Shown piece by piece: positions 26,478 through 36,403 of a stretch of DNA of 64,000 nucleotides. The translations under genes were made by a program, and so were the position numbers. This DNA comes from Confluentibacter lentus (GTDB lineage Bacteria; Bacteroidota; Bacteroidia; Flavobacteriales; Flavobacteriaceae). How positions within the stretch are numbered: position 1 is the first letter of the stretch; each line of letters opens with the position of its first letter. The notes under the pieces are model-generated. The model saw nothing but the letters and a program-made list of their open reading frames with translations. It was not told the origin of the DNA and searched no databases. The stretch is from the NCBI RefSeq assembly GCF_002806995.1, contig NZ_NIHE01000003.1:372001-436000 (forward strand), in the 5' to 3' direction.

Positions 26478-29306
26478 TTAAATGTATTTTTTCATATAAC
26501 AATCCAATTCTTTAAACGCTAAAGGGAACTTTTTTTTGCGATCTTCAAACTCATAAGGAATTATAGGATCATTACCCAAATAACGGTTTAAAACTCTATC
26601 TAAAATATCATCATTGTTTGTATTATGAACAATTGGTGCTTCTCGAATAAAATTTATTCTCGGGTTATTAGAGAGAAATTCTTTGGTTATTGAGGTTTCT
26701 TTTGCATTCTTTATATTAATTGACACCCAACCTTTATAATCATATTCAATTTTATATTCATCATATATATACTTAGAGAACCTATTAGTCTTTTTAATAA
26801 ACAGAAAATTAAACTTTTCTTGCTTTAAGAATGCAGTAGTCTTGCTAATTTGTTTTTTATTTTTTGTAAAATAATCTTCTTGCTCAATGGCTTTTTTATA
26901 TTCATAAATCGATCGTAAGTTTATATAGCTCATTTTTATGAAATTATTTTTAATATCAAGTTGTATATCAGTTTTTTTATTAAAACTTTCAGATTGAATA
27001 TATATTAAGTTATAATCTCTAATTTTATTTAAAAAATAATTGTAATCAATTATAAATCCTTTTTTGGAAAGTAATATTTCATAAAGTATATTTTCTTCTT
27101 TTTTGCCCCATTTGTACCATATTTCAGTTCCTCCGTAATCAATTTTAAAGCTTTTAAAAGAGATAATATTTTCTTTCGGACTTTTTATAGTTTTATTACA
27201 GAGTACAGAAGACAAATAATCCTTATAGATAGATTCGATGAGAGTTTCTTCAAATGAAGGTGTATCTATTAGTGTGTTTCTATTTAATGAAAGTGGCATT
27301 AATCCATTATTGTCAAACACCAATATTTTAGGTAAATTCTTAATGAAATTAATTTTAATTACTTTGTCATGTGACTTTTTTATAACAACCAATCCATTAC
27401 AAACAATACTTCTATTTGAGTATTCTTTACTGTAAGTCCATAAAATTTTATTAAACCCTTCATGATCAATAGAATTCCAATCATTAGGTATACTAGAATC
27501 TAGATAATGAGGGTCTTTATTTTTGAAAGACTTCTTAATTTCTCCATATTTAGAGTAAACAATTTCGGGAGTTGTTAATGTGTACCATCTGGTCCATCCA
27601 ACTGATTCATCATACCAGTGATCCTCATCTTTTAATTTTTCAATAACTTCTTTAGAAGTGTTGATAATGATTTTAGTACCAAAATCTAGATCATAATTTT
27701 TCACAACATTAATTTGATTAGAAGATAAGCTTGCCATAAAATTATAGCCAAAATCGGAGTTTATTTCTCTTGTGGTAACTGAAATTTTATCTCCGATTAA
27801 AAAACATGCTAAAACTCCAATTCCAAATCTTCCATTCCTTTGAATTTTTGAACTTCCAGATTCATCAATGAATTTTTCCTTCCATTCTCTACTATTCCTA
27901 TATGAGGCACCAGCACTTAAAAAATATTTTTTTATAATATTAATATTCATTCCTTTGCCATTATCTTTAATTTCAAAAAAATGATTATCATCATTCTCAT
28001 AAATGCTAACATTAATTTTGGGAATATATGAATATGATAAGCTATTCTTCTCAAGTTCTTTTCTTTCATTACAAGCATCTATACAATTCTGCAATAATTC
28101 TCTAACACCATAAGTTGGATTATCTCCATAAAGTGGAGCAATTAATAGCTTTATAATTTCATCATTAGATTTAAAAGAGAAATAATCTCCCACATAATCT
28201 TGTTTGTTTATGAATACTTCTGTATCCAAATTAGAAGTTATACGTCTGAACTTAATTTCAGGTTTATTCTCTAGGTTTCCATAAAGCTCTCCCAAAACAG
28301 CCCATGAAATATCAAATTCTTTTTGAATATCATAGAAAAGTTTTTTTAGTTTCAGATACATATTACTATTCTCTGGAGAAGCAGTAACAAAAATTCTTTC
28401 TGGGTCATCCTGATATTTATCATCCACATAATCAATCGATAAATGCGAATTATGCTCAATCTTAGAAATTGGACTTTCAAAAGTTTTAGTCCTCATAACC
28501 ACTTCAGATGTCCTAGTTCTATCAATCTGGATATAATCAGCTAATCTTAATAAAATCATTAAATAATTGACGTGAACCCCTAATGGAGTTCTTTTAGTTT
28601 TACCATATTCAATTTCAACATATTCTACACATTTTCTTAAATCTACTCCATGGCTTCTTGCTATTAAGCCAATTAATTTTCTATTTTCCAAACTTAATTC
28701 CTTTGCAAAAGCAATACTGCTCTTACTTTTTCCTGGGAATCCAATTAAAGCAATTTCATGTGCTAATCGAGGATGGTGCCTTCTTATAAATTCTCCAATA
28801 AGTTTCCTATCATTTCCATTTAATTCACCTTTATTAAAATCCATAGGGTTTCTAATGATAGCTTCCTCATCACCAAAAATCGACAATAGTTGCTTTCCGC
28901 TAAATCTTTTAGCTTCTGCTAAATATTCAAGCCATAAATTACTCCATGTTATATTATCAAAGTCAGAAATCAGAATATCATCATGACCTCCATTTAATAA
29001 AATTTTAAAGCCTTCATAAGTAATATGCATTCCTATGTCATGAAGTAAAACTGCCAATACATAGAACATAATATCTTCTGTCTGCAAAACATTTTCATAA
29101 GTATTATTTGTAATTAGTTTATCAGTCCCAAACATAATGTTCTCAACATGCTTAATTCCATGATCTGTATATTCATCGAAAAAATAGAGCCTATTTTCTG
29201 TTAATATTTCGCCAAAATCAAATAAAGTTTGCTTTACAATACCATCAATTTTCTGGTTCTTTTTTAATAATTGTTTAAATTTTTTTGGTAATTTGATATT
29301 CGCCAT
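26478..29306 (-). CDS. HD-domain + Hsp90-like (GHKL) ATPase fusion protein, probable defence gene
   Basis: 942 residues. The N-terminal HD phosphohydrolase domain (about 40-265) has a full metal set: DHGIKHVE (His49/His53), LLHDIG (His89-Asp90), RRHHPR (177-178) and RLADYIQ (Asp257). The GHKL ATPase domain (about 390-560) has GVRELLQNCIDACNE (N box), IKDNGKGMN (the Mg/ATP Asp-Gly box) and NGRFGIGVLACFL. The last 350 residues are Lys/Asn/Tyr-rich, with no recognised family. The gene is markedly more AT-rich than its neighbours, has no partner, and lies in an accessory island. HD and GHKL domains both occur in bacterial immune proteins, so anti-phage defence is likely but inferred. Confidence 0.85.
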   Translation of the reverse strand: MANIKLPKKFKQLLKKNQKIDGIVKQTLFDFGEILTENRLYFFDEYTDHGIKHVENIMFGTDKLITNNTYENVLQTEDIMFYVLAVLLHDIGMHITYEGFKILLNGGHDDILISDFDNITWSNLWLEYLAEAKRFSGKQLLSIFGDEEAIIRNPMDFNKGELNGNDRKLIGEFIRRHHPRLAHEIALIGFPGKSKSSIAFAKELSLENRKLIGLIARSHGVDLRKCVEYVEIEYGKTKRTPLGVHVNYLMILLRLADYIQIDRTRTSEVVMRTKTFESPISKIEHNSHLSIDYVDDKYQDDPERIFVTASPENSNMYLKLKKLFYDIQKEFDISWAVLGELYGNLENKPEIKFRRITSNLDTEVFINKQDYVGDYFSFKSNDEIIKLLIAPLYGDNPTYGVRELLQNCIDACNERKELEKNSLSYSYIPKINVSIYENDDNHFFEIKDNGKGMNINIIKKYFLSAGASYRNSREWKEKFIDESGSSKIQRNGRFGIGVLACFLIGDKISVTTREINSDFGYNFMASLSSNQINVVKNYDLDFGTKIIINTSKEVIEKLKDEDHWYDESVGWTRWYTLTTPEIVYSKYGEIKKSFKNKDPHYLDSSIPNDWNSIDHEGFNKILWTYSKEYSNRSIVCNGLVVIKKSHDKVIKINFIKNLPKILVFDNNGLMPLSLNRNTLIDTPSFEETLIESIYKDYLSSVLCNKTIKSPKENIISFKSFKIDYGGTEIWYKWGKKEENILYEILLSKKGFIIDYNYFLNKIRDYNLIYIQSESFNKKTDIQLDIKNNFIKMSYINLRSIYEYKKAIEQEDYFTKNKKQISKTTAFLKQEKFNFLFIKKTNRFSKYIYDEYKIEYDYKGWVSINIKNAKETSITKEFLSNNPRINFIREAPIVHNTNNDDILDRVLNRYLGNDPIIPYEFEDRKKKFPLAFKELDCYMKKYI

Positions 29307-29461
29307 ATTTTTGAATTCAGAATTTTATATACTGACATATTGTTATTTGCCTTTAAATATAAGAAATACAGTAGGCAAAATATTACTATATATTTAAAAT
29401 ATTTAATTTAATATTATGATAATAATTTTTGAGTTAACTAACTCATCTTTACAACTACACT

Positions 29462-29484
29462 AAAGCCAGCAATCCGCTGGCTTT
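29462..29484. terminator. Hairpin after the GH54 gene
   Basis: A perfect 9-bp stem, AAAGCCAGC (29462-29470) and GCTGGCTTT (29476-29484). It lies 28 bp past the stop of the minus-strand GH54 gene. There is only a short T-run, so it is a weak intrinsic terminator. Confidence 0.6.
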
Positions 29485-29511
29485 CATATTCATATATCTT
29501 AAAAATAATAC

Positions 29512-32500
29512 CTAATTCACATTCGCTTCCCCCGGTGTTGGCAAACTACTAGACGCCTGTTCCTCTTGTGCATGGGTTTTACTTAATGCCGTACTCAACG
29601 TAATACCACTACCAGAAAACGGTTCGCCAGCTGCATGTGCTTGGCTCAACCCTTTAGTGACGGTAATAGTAGCACCAGTGCTTTCAGAAGGGTTTTCAAA
29701 ATTACGGCGGGGTCTGGTGATAGCTTTAATTTCCAATGTTTCCTGTTTGGCGCCACTGCCTATGGTAATGGTTTGCCCTTCGCTAAAACCAACTACTTGG
29801 TTTACGGGAATGGTGGTTTCACCAGCAGCTACGGCCGTTCTTACCGTGGTGGCTCCTGTGGTACCGACTTCCGTAATGGTTACTTTTTCTGCATTGGCGC
29901 CCATACCTATCACCAATTGTTGGCCAACGGTTAAACCTTCCAAGCTCATCACTTTCAAGTTATTGGAACCTACAGCCGGTTTACTTGCCAAAGTAACCAC
30001 CGTTTGCGATTTAAAATCTTCGCAATTGCTGTCCGTATCCGTGCCATCTGGGAAACGTCCCAAGCTTCTAATCATAGGGTCATAAGCATCCGTAAACGAG
30101 CCTTGGCTGCTACCGGGAAGCACCGCAATACAACCGCCTTGGGTTTGGTTTCCTTCTAAAGTCGCAATCTCTGGTGTCGCCACCGAACCTCTGGAACTGG
30201 AGTTTCCTTGCTGCGAGCCATAAATCATGGCATCCATAAGGACGTTGCCACTGGCATCCATCAACGCCACCGTACCCGCATAAATAGACATTGGAAGTCC
30301 GTAATACTGATTCGCTTGCACCGCACCTTGATACCCAACATTGGTGTTTCCAGACCATACAATCGGTGCGCCCAATTCATGGTCATTAGCCAAACCATCT
30401 TTTAAAGTGATGCCACTACCAAGTGCCTGCACGGCATCGCCACTTTTATGGGCAAAACGTGTTGCTGGTGTGAAACTGATGCCTGTGCCCGGAGAGGCGA
30501 CATCGGCAGCCAGAATATGATCTTTTATAAGAGGTGCGGTTAATTCCACCTCCCCCGGACCGCCTGTATAGCGACCACGCAATGGCGCATTCACCACACT
30601 GATGATATTTTTTACAACCGCCAATTCCACACGAGCTCCTGTATTGATGGTCAACGTATCGCCCGGCGTCATGTTGGCATTTTGCCATACTTTGATGATG
30701 GTGTCACCTGCTTTGCCTGCTTCCGCCAAGCTACTTTGCGTAGACCCTTTGCCGACTTGGGTGACGGTGGCAATTTCATATTGTCCGCCCAAATCGATAC
30801 CAATCTTCTCTCCTACTACAAAACCTTCGGCATTGGCAACGGGTAAATTGGTGGTTCCTACAGGAAAATTAAGCCAAGGTCCTGTGGTAACGGGGACAAA
30901 AACAATGGTTTTATCGGTCGCCGGCGTTCCTAAACTGGCAATGGAGACTTTTTCGCCAGCAATATCTATCTGCTGACCCACGCTCATGCCTTCTATACTA
31001 CGGACGTTGATGGTTTTATCGCCTGCTTTTACTTCTGTTACCAATCCAGATGGTGCCAAACCAAAAAGGTAGAATTTACCAGCACCTAGAATCGTGCCTT
31101 GCGGAATTTTAGCCATTTGTAAAGGTGACCATTCCCCAGGGGTATTGATCACCGACCAGTTGGAGATATCCACATCGGCATCCGAACTATTATAAAGTTC
31201 CAAAAACTGATTTGTTGGGTTGGGTCCACCGCTAAAACTCGCTTCATTAATCTTCACGGCAAGGACGTTTCTAATGCGTTGTGATGTTTCAAAAGATTGG
31301 TCGCCCCACTCCGCTTTGGTTCTTAAATATCCTGCATCTACAGACGTTGGAGGTGTGATGATAAAAGTTGCTTCAACGGTAGCACCTGATTCTATGGATT
31401 TGCTAAGCGCTGTAACTTCTTTGGAAGACCAGCCTTTTGGCAGTTCCAAGGTTAGTTTAACATCCGAAACCGCTTCCGCAGACGTGTTGGTAAAAGAGAC
31501 TTTCAGTTCTTGAGAGGCGTTTGGTGTGAAGCTTGTCAATCGAGACGTGCTCACGTTTGGCACATCATAATTAGCCGCCACAATGTTTGCCTGAACTGCT
31601 TTTACAACGTCTTCCGTAGGATAACCAGCCGTCATAATCCCTTCATAGAATGTACCCGCCGAACCATTACCATTATCGCCACCATTTCCCATTTGTATGG
31701 AGCCTTTACGGTGCATGGGGAAATACGTGTCATTCTCTTTGGATTGCGGACGAATGCCTTTGTAGAAGTTTTGCAACTCCCCTTCCTGAGCATTAGCACC
31801 CCATATTTCCCATTGGTTGCCACCGCCACCATTTACCATGCCCGTTACAAAACGCCAAGAATCAATGGTTGGGTTCGCGGCATTTTCTTTGGTTTCATAA
31901 CCTGAGAAAAGCCCCGCTTCCATATCGGACATAATCCATGGCCCCTCTCCTTCCCCTTTTCCCCAAGCAGTCGCCGTACCATAATATACGGTGGACATGG
32001 TGCCTGTTCCTACGGCCCTGCTGTTTGTGGACGTGTTTCCGTAGTTAAAACAACAACCACTGGAATAGTGCGTGCCATCCAATACCATATAGATGCCTTC
32101 TTCCTCATCATTAACAGGAAGTCCCACGGCATTGTTGTTTCGTAAACCAGAACCCGGCATGACATAGGTGCCATAGACTTTATGGCCGTTAATCGTTACG
32201 GGTGCCATGTGGGCAAGTGGCAAACTATTAAATCCACCTTTGGCTAATCCCCTAAACGTTCCCGGAGGTGCCTGTTTTAAGTCGTTACCAAGTCCGGATT
32301 GGTCATAAATAATGCTAATCCAGCAAGTGGCATCCGCACAGAATTCGTCTTGGGCAGCCGCGTCGGCATAACCTCCAGCATCACTGGCACTGGGCTGTAC
32401 GATACCGATATCTAAGGTTTTTCCATCCGACTCACGAGTCAACTGATAAAGTGGTCCGTTGTAAGCAGCAAACAAAGCCCGTGTGGTACTGTGTGCCGTA

Positions 32501-32646
32501 ACAACAGGAAACCCTGCGGCAGTATAAATATCGCCTGGCCCTTCAGGTCTTGGCAGCACTTTACCGTTTCCACAACCCGTTATGAAAATAAATAGTGCGA
32601 TAATGATTGAAAGGGATATAAGCGTAAAGGAATAGGTATTTTTCAT
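29512..32646 (-). CDS. Modular lipoprotein with GH54 alpha-L-arabinofuranosidase domain
   Basis: 1044 residues. The lipobox ends at Cys25 (FITGC), so it is surface- or periplasm-anchored. The GH54 catalytic domain (about 37-361) resembles fungal AbfB: probable nucleophile Glu243 in MSDMEAGLFSG, acid/base Asp324 in GNGGDNGNGSAGTFYEG. Next come a NEW3-like domain (about 362-462), a lamin-tail-like domain (about 463-533), and several repeats of a module with V..VEG...GQ.I.IG...E..T (about 535-1020). It should release arabinose from arabinans or arabinoxylans. No T9SS sorting domain was seen at the C-terminus. Its G+C is higher than that of its neighbours, consistent with transfer. Confidence 0.85.
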   Translation of the reverse strand: MKNTYSFTLISLSIIIALFIFITGCGNGKVLPRPEGPGDIYTAAGFPVVTAHSTTRALFAAYNGPLYQLTRESDGKTLDIGIVQPSASDAGGYADAAAQDEFCADATCWISIIYDQSGLGNDLKQAPPGTFRGLAKGGFNSLPLAHMAPVTINGHKVYGTYVMPGSGLRNNNAVGLPVNDEEEGIYMVLDGTHYSSGCCFNYGNTSTNSRAVGTGTMSTVYYGTATAWGKGEGEGPWIMSDMEAGLFSGYETKENAANPTIDSWRFVTGMVNGGGGNQWEIWGANAQEGELQNFYKGIRPQSKENDTYFPMHRKGSIQMGNGGDNGNGSAGTFYEGIMTAGYPTEDVVKAVQANIVAANYDVPNVSTSRLTSFTPNASQELKVSFTNTSAEAVSDVKLTLELPKGWSSKEVTALSKSIESGATVEATFIITPPTSVDAGYLRTKAEWGDQSFETSQRIRNVLAVKINEASFSGGPNPTNQFLELYNSSDADVDISNWSVINTPGEWSPLQMAKIPQGTILGAGKFYLFGLAPSGLVTEVKAGDKTINVRSIEGMSVGQQIDIAGEKVSIASLGTPATDKTIVFVPVTTGPWLNFPVGTTNLPVANAEGFVVGEKIGIDLGGQYEIATVTQVGKGSTQSSLAEAGKAGDTIIKVWQNANMTPGDTLTINTGARVELAVVKNIISVVNAPLRGRYTGGPGEVELTAPLIKDHILAADVASPGTGISFTPATRFAHKSGDAVQALGSGITLKDGLANDHELGAPIVWSGNTNVGYQGAVQANQYYGLPMSIYAGTVALMDASGNVLMDAMIYGSQQGNSSSRGSVATPEIATLEGNQTQGGCIAVLPGSSQGSFTDAYDPMIRSLGRFPDGTDTDSNCEDFKSQTVVTLASKPAVGSNNLKVMSLEGLTVGQQLVIGMGANAEKVTITEVGTTGATTVRTAVAAGETTIPVNQVVGFSEGQTITIGSGAKQETLEIKAITRPRRNFENPSESTGATITVTKGLSQAHAAGEPFSGSGITLSTALSKTHAQEEQASSSLPTPGEANVN

Positions 32647-32858
32647 GGTAGTTGTCTTGATTGGTTTTTAATAGTTGGTTGAACACGTAATTTAATAAAA
32701 TTTCGTTAAAAATGATTAAACGTTTTACTGTTATCATGCAAAAATAAATGTAAATATCTGTAAATGTAGATCTTTGCTGTTCCCTTTGCTCCTTCTAAAA
32801 AGAACAAAAGATTTTAATGCAAAAATCTTATTATATTTATGGAATAGATATATCCATT

Positions 32859-34799
32859 ATGACTTATAAATTTATACCCTCACGTCTTTTTTTAGTCAGT
32901 TTCTTCATGGTTTGCCATGTGTTTATCATGGCAGCTCAAACCACTGGGACACCACAAATCCGTACTTGGGAACTTTTGGAAATTGAATTAAAAACCGAAA
33001 ACACCTATACCAATTATTATACAGAGGTTACCTGTTGGGTAAATTTGGAGGGGCCTGGTTTTTCCAAACGTATTTATGGATTTTGGAATGGGAATAATAC
33101 GTTTTTAGTGCGCGTTGTGGCAACAAAACCGGGTAAATGGAACTGGAAAAGCGGTTCGAACCAACATAATGATAATGGCTTGAATACTAAAAGCGGAACG
33201 TTTAATGCTGTTGAATGGACAGATAAAGAAAAAGAAGACAACCCTAACCGCCGTGGATTTGTAAGCGCCACCGAAAACGGTCGTGCCTTACAATATGCAG
33301 ATGGTACGCCTTTTTTTATGGTGGGTGATACATGGCTTGCCGGTTCTACTTGGCGATTGCCTTTTAGAAATGCTGCGACCGAGAATGATTATATCCCCGA
33401 TAGTGGCATCGGTTTTGAAGATGCTATCAATTACCGTAAAAACCAAGGGTATAATTCGGTGAGCATGATTGCGGCGTTCCCAAATTGGGAGGCCGATAAC
33501 CACCCGAATACCTACGCCGATTCCAATGGTGTATTTTTAAGAAATGCTTGGGAAAAGTTTGGTTATGATGTTTCAGATGCCATAGGCACCGACGCCTCTG
33601 GAGGTTTAAGTTATTGGGGCACTTTTACCTCAAAAAATATGCGGGACGAATATGGACATTTACCGTTTGCCATGTCCAACACCCATAAAGGTGTATCAGA
33701 TTTTAATGTCATCAATCCTGAATACTTTAAAAGTATGGATAAAAAAATGGCTTACATGTCAGAACAAGGACTAGTACCTTTATTAGAAACGGTACGACGG
33801 GATGTTGGCCCTTCTTGGAACGCTTATTTTGATTTTAAGGAAAGTTTTGCGCGTTATGTTCAATATCTTATTTCGAGATATGGTGCCTATAATATGGTCT
33901 TTAGTGGGATTCATTTGGATTGGATTCCAAAGGATTTTAGCCTTACTTCCGATGAGTTTAATCAGGCCCTTACCTATCATTTAGAAACATACGGCCCCAT
34001 GCCATTTGGACAAATAGTTACCACATTAATAGATCGATCCACTTACAAAGCATTTGGACATGATAAGGATGTTCCCTGGTTAAAGATGCACAGTGTGGGA
34101 AATAAACCAAGAGACCACCGTGTTACTACCGCCATAGATACCCTTTTTAATCTGAGTCCAGTGTATCCAGCCATTAATTTTGAGCCTTATTATACAGGAT
34201 GGGACCATTCCATTAACAAACCCAATGGCGAACGACCACCCGCCAATTCGGTACGGGATAACTATTTTGCACGGGCACAGATGTATGGTTCTGTACTTTC
34301 AGGTGCGCTTTCCGGACATGTGCATGGTACGGCAGCTTATGATATGACAAGTACGGGAGAACCTTCGGGAGCTCGTCCCCATTTTTGGGAAGCCTTGAAA
34401 TATGACTCTGGCCATTATATGAAGCATCTCCATACGTTTATCCTGTCGGAAGGAACTAATTATCAGCATCTGCAACCCGCCACTAAAGATATGAATCCCT
34501 ATAAAGCGCCCGGTAGTCCTGAGATGGGATTGGATGGATGGTCATATATGATGCGGACGCCTAACAAAGATTTTGCGTTGTTGTATTTTGAAAACCAGTC
34601 CGTTTTACCTGAACTGAAAGGATTTAAACCCAATACAGATTATGCTCTGGTTTGGTTCAATCCACTTAATGGTGAATGGGGACATCCTATTAATGTGAAA
34701 ACGAATAAAAAAGGCGTTTTAGAAGTACCTCTTTTTCCTGACAAACAACATCCATCTGTTATAGATTGGGCGATGAAGATTACTGAAATAAAGAACTGA
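32859..34799 (+). CDS. Secreted DUF4038/apiosidase-like glycoside hydrolase
   Basis: 646 residues from the ATG at 32859, chosen because it begins a clean signal peptide ending near MAAQ; the open frame reaches to 32817. Domains: DUF5060 (about 20-110, WVNLEGPGFSKRIYGFW), a DUF4038 TIM barrel (about 120-540) starting near GTPFFMVGDTWLAGSTW, and a C-terminal collagen-binding-like domain with ALVWFNPLNGEW. Relatives are apiosidases or related pectin enzymes (GH140-like). The neighbouring GH54 gene suggests a joint role in plant or algal glycan breakdown. Substrate unproven. Confidence 0.8.
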   Translation: MTYKFIPSRLFLVSFFMVCHVFIMAAQTTGTPQIRTWELLEIELKTENTYTNYYTEVTCWVNLEGPGFSKRIYGFWNGNNTFLVRVVATKPGKWNWKSGSNQHNDNGLNTKSGTFNAVEWTDKEKEDNPNRRGFVSATENGRALQYADGTPFFMVGDTWLAGSTWRLPFRNAATENDYIPDSGIGFEDAINYRKNQGYNSVSMIAAFPNWEADNHPNTYADSNGVFLRNAWEKFGYDVSDAIGTDASGGLSYWGTFTSKNMRDEYGHLPFAMSNTHKGVSDFNVINPEYFKSMDKKMAYMSEQGLVPLLETVRRDVGPSWNAYFDFKESFARYVQYLISRYGAYNMVFSGIHLDWIPKDFSLTSDEFNQALTYHLETYGPMPFGQIVTTLIDRSTYKAFGHDKDVPWLKMHSVGNKPRDHRVTTAIDTLFNLSPVYPAINFEPYYTGWDHSINKPNGERPPANSVRDNYFARAQMYGSVLSGALSGHVHGTAAYDMTSTGEPSGARPHFWEALKYDSGHYMKHLHTFILSEGTNYQHLQPATKDMNPYKAPGSPEMGLDGWSYMMRTPNKDFALLYFENQSVLPELKGFKPNTDYALVWFNPLNGEWGHPINVKTNKKGVLEVPLFPDKQHPSVIDWAMKITEIKN

Positions 34800-34801
34800 T
34801 T

Positions 34802-35359
34802 TTAATCATTAGTTGCCGTTATCTCATGGACATTCCCTCTAAACTGGATGTTACTTCGACTGGAACTATTGATGTTGATGGTGCTGGTTAAATTAGGAAA
34901 CAATTTAATATACACACGATAATTATCGGTATTAGAGTTTTTGTCTGCCATATTAAAACGGATTTCATAAGATGATTCTTTGCCCTTTTTTATTTGTAAG
35001 TCGTCTGGAATGCCTTCAAATTCAATACCCGATGCGTTATTATAACCACCACCAAACTGACGCTCACCGTAAAATGGCAAACTAGCCATTACAGAATCAT
35101 TTTTCATCCGTAAAAAATTACTATGCGTTGATATATTTATGTTTCCCGCAGTACTTCCATTAACAAACAACCCCGCATTACCCAGTTGTTGCATGGCAGA
35201 CGTCATCAACGGCTGTGCCCAATCAGATGTTATTTCGAACGATTGGTTATCAATCATGGTTTTAAGAGCCTTGCTATTTTCGTCACTATATTTTGGACTA
35301 CCCGAACCACAGGCCACCAAAACAATCATGATGGCACTTATAAATAAAATCTTTTTCAT
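34802..35359 (-). CDS. DUF4251-type lipoprotein
   Basis: 185 residues from the ATG at 35359, which starts MKKILFISAIMIVLVACGSG, a clear lipobox (Cys17). The longer frame to 35461 lacks a signal start and is rejected. The mature part has FEITSDWAQPLMTSAMQQL and SNFLRMKNDSVMASLPFYGE, features of DUF4251 proteins of unknown function. Convergent with the DUF4038 gene, with only two bases between. Confidence 0.8.
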   Translation of the reverse strand: MKKILFISAIMIVLVACGSGSPKYSDENSKALKTMIDNQSFEITSDWAQPLMTSAMQQLGNAGLFVNGSTAGNINISTHSNFLRMKNDSVMASLPFYGERQFGGGYNNASGIEFEGIPDDLQIKKGKESSYEIRFNMADKNSNTDNYRVYIKLFPNLTSTININSSSRSNIQFRGNVHEITATND

Positions 35360-35474
35360 GCTTAAAAAGTTTATGATATTAAATCTTGGTTGTAGTCCAT
35401 TAAATATACCAATTTTTTCACTTAAACTGTTTAATTTTTTGTTAATGTGGCTAATGGACAAAAAATAACCATAA

Positions 35475-35507
35475 AAAAACCAGCATCCTGAAAAGATGCT
35501 GGTTTTT
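35475..35507. terminator. Bidirectional terminator
   Basis: A perfect 13-bp stem, AAAAACCAGCATC (35475-35487) and GATGCTGGTTTTT (35495-35507), with a 7-nt loop. It ends the minus-strand gene at 35530. Confidence 0.9.
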
Positions 35508-35529
35508 GTTATATAAAAATAGCGTTTTA

Positions 35530-36156
35530 CTATAAGTCCGTTGGAGAGTTTTTTGGTAGTTTGATATCTTTTGTGGCCTCAAACATGCCATCTTTTTCAT
35601 TAATGCGTAACATGCTCATAGCGGCTTCTGCCTGACAAGCCAGTGTTAATTCCGGAAATAAAGGGTCGTCATTAAAAAAGAAAGGTGCTAATTCTTGTTC
35701 CGGTTTGCCTGGTTCCTTAATGATTCTGTGTATTTGCTTTAATTCTTTGGTGCGTAATAATTTACCGGGCATAAAAGTATAAAACGTGTATTTACCATCA
35801 GCATCGGTTTTTATCCAAGCTCTGTGGTGTACATAGCGTTTGCGATTGGCATCCCTTTTCATTTCGTAATTGCCTTTATCATCTGGTTGAAAGATGTATA
35901 AAATAACATCTTTAGCAGGCGTTACACCATCACTGTGGTAAATGGTTCCCGTTATTTTTAGTTTTTCGGCTTTAGCCTCAAAATCGGGTACACTATCAAT
36001 ATTATTTAAAGTCTTTTCCGAATAATCGTAAACGGCACTGCGCTTTTTGTAGTCGTCTACAAGTAGGTTTGCATTGCTAGCGATATCTTGTGCCATGGTT
36101 GTAAAGCAAATGCTTAGCAAACTGGCTACGGATAGTAAAGTTGTTAGTTTTTTCAT
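35530..36156 (-). CDS. Secreted intradiol ring-cleavage dioxygenase-like protein
   Basis: 208 residues with a signal peptide ending near TMAQ (residue 22). The dioxygenase beta-sandwich is visible: KITGTIYHSDGVTPAKDVIL, VHHRAWIKTDADGKYTFYTFMPG, then QIHRIIKEPGK. In true intradiol enzymes Fe(III) is held by two Tyr and two His. Here only part of this set is evident (the HIH motif is replaced by QIH), so activity is doubtful. Flavobacterial homologues are extracellular and uncharacterised. Confidence 0.7.
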   Translation of the reverse strand: MKKLTTLLSVASLLSICFTTMAQDIASNANLLVDDYKKRSAVYDYSEKTLNNIDSVPDFEAKAEKLKITGTIYHSDGVTPAKDVILYIFQPDDKGNYEMKRDANRKRYVHHRAWIKTDADGKYTFYTFMPGKLLRTKELKQIHRIIKEPGKPEQELAPFFFNDDPLFPELTLACQAEAAMSMLRINEKDGMFEATKDIKLPKNSPTDL

Positions 36157-36297
36157 GGGGCTTTGGGATTTAATTTGTTTAAAATTAGTGGTTTAGGTTT
36201 ACTAAACATTAAAAATCTTATGAACGCCAAAACTTTACGATAAAATGTTTTAAAGTGTAAAAATTACCGATGAATTGCTTGGTTTTTTAAGGCTAAA

Positions 36298-36392
36298 GTT
36301 CTCGATACAAAATACTTCGTGCCTCCGTATTTCATTCGAACTGACAAAGTGTGACATTTTTTTTTTGACTTCGACTGCGCTCAGTCTGACAG
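36298..36392. repeat. TTCTCGATAC...CGAACTGACA repeat plus a related fragment
   Basis: Copy at 36298-36346, almost identical to 22367-22415; interior ATAC/GTAT pairing is kept and the loop differs. A related fragment, CTTCGACTGCGCTCAG, follows at 36369-36384. It fills most of the 317-bp gap between the dioxygenase-like gene and osmC; the remainder (36157-36297) shows nothing notable. Confidence 0.75.
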
Positions 36393-36403
36393 AAACAAAC
36401 AAG

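Noticed and set aside
29657-30085. Plus-strand ORFs antisense to the GH54 gene
   Set aside because: They are frequent because that gene is richer in G+C. None has a recognisable domain or start signal.
32663-32686. Similar words before the GH54 gene and before the membrane gene at 9794 (AGTTGGTTGAA)
   Set aside because: The match is short and AT-rich, and could be coincidence or a generic 5' leader sequence.
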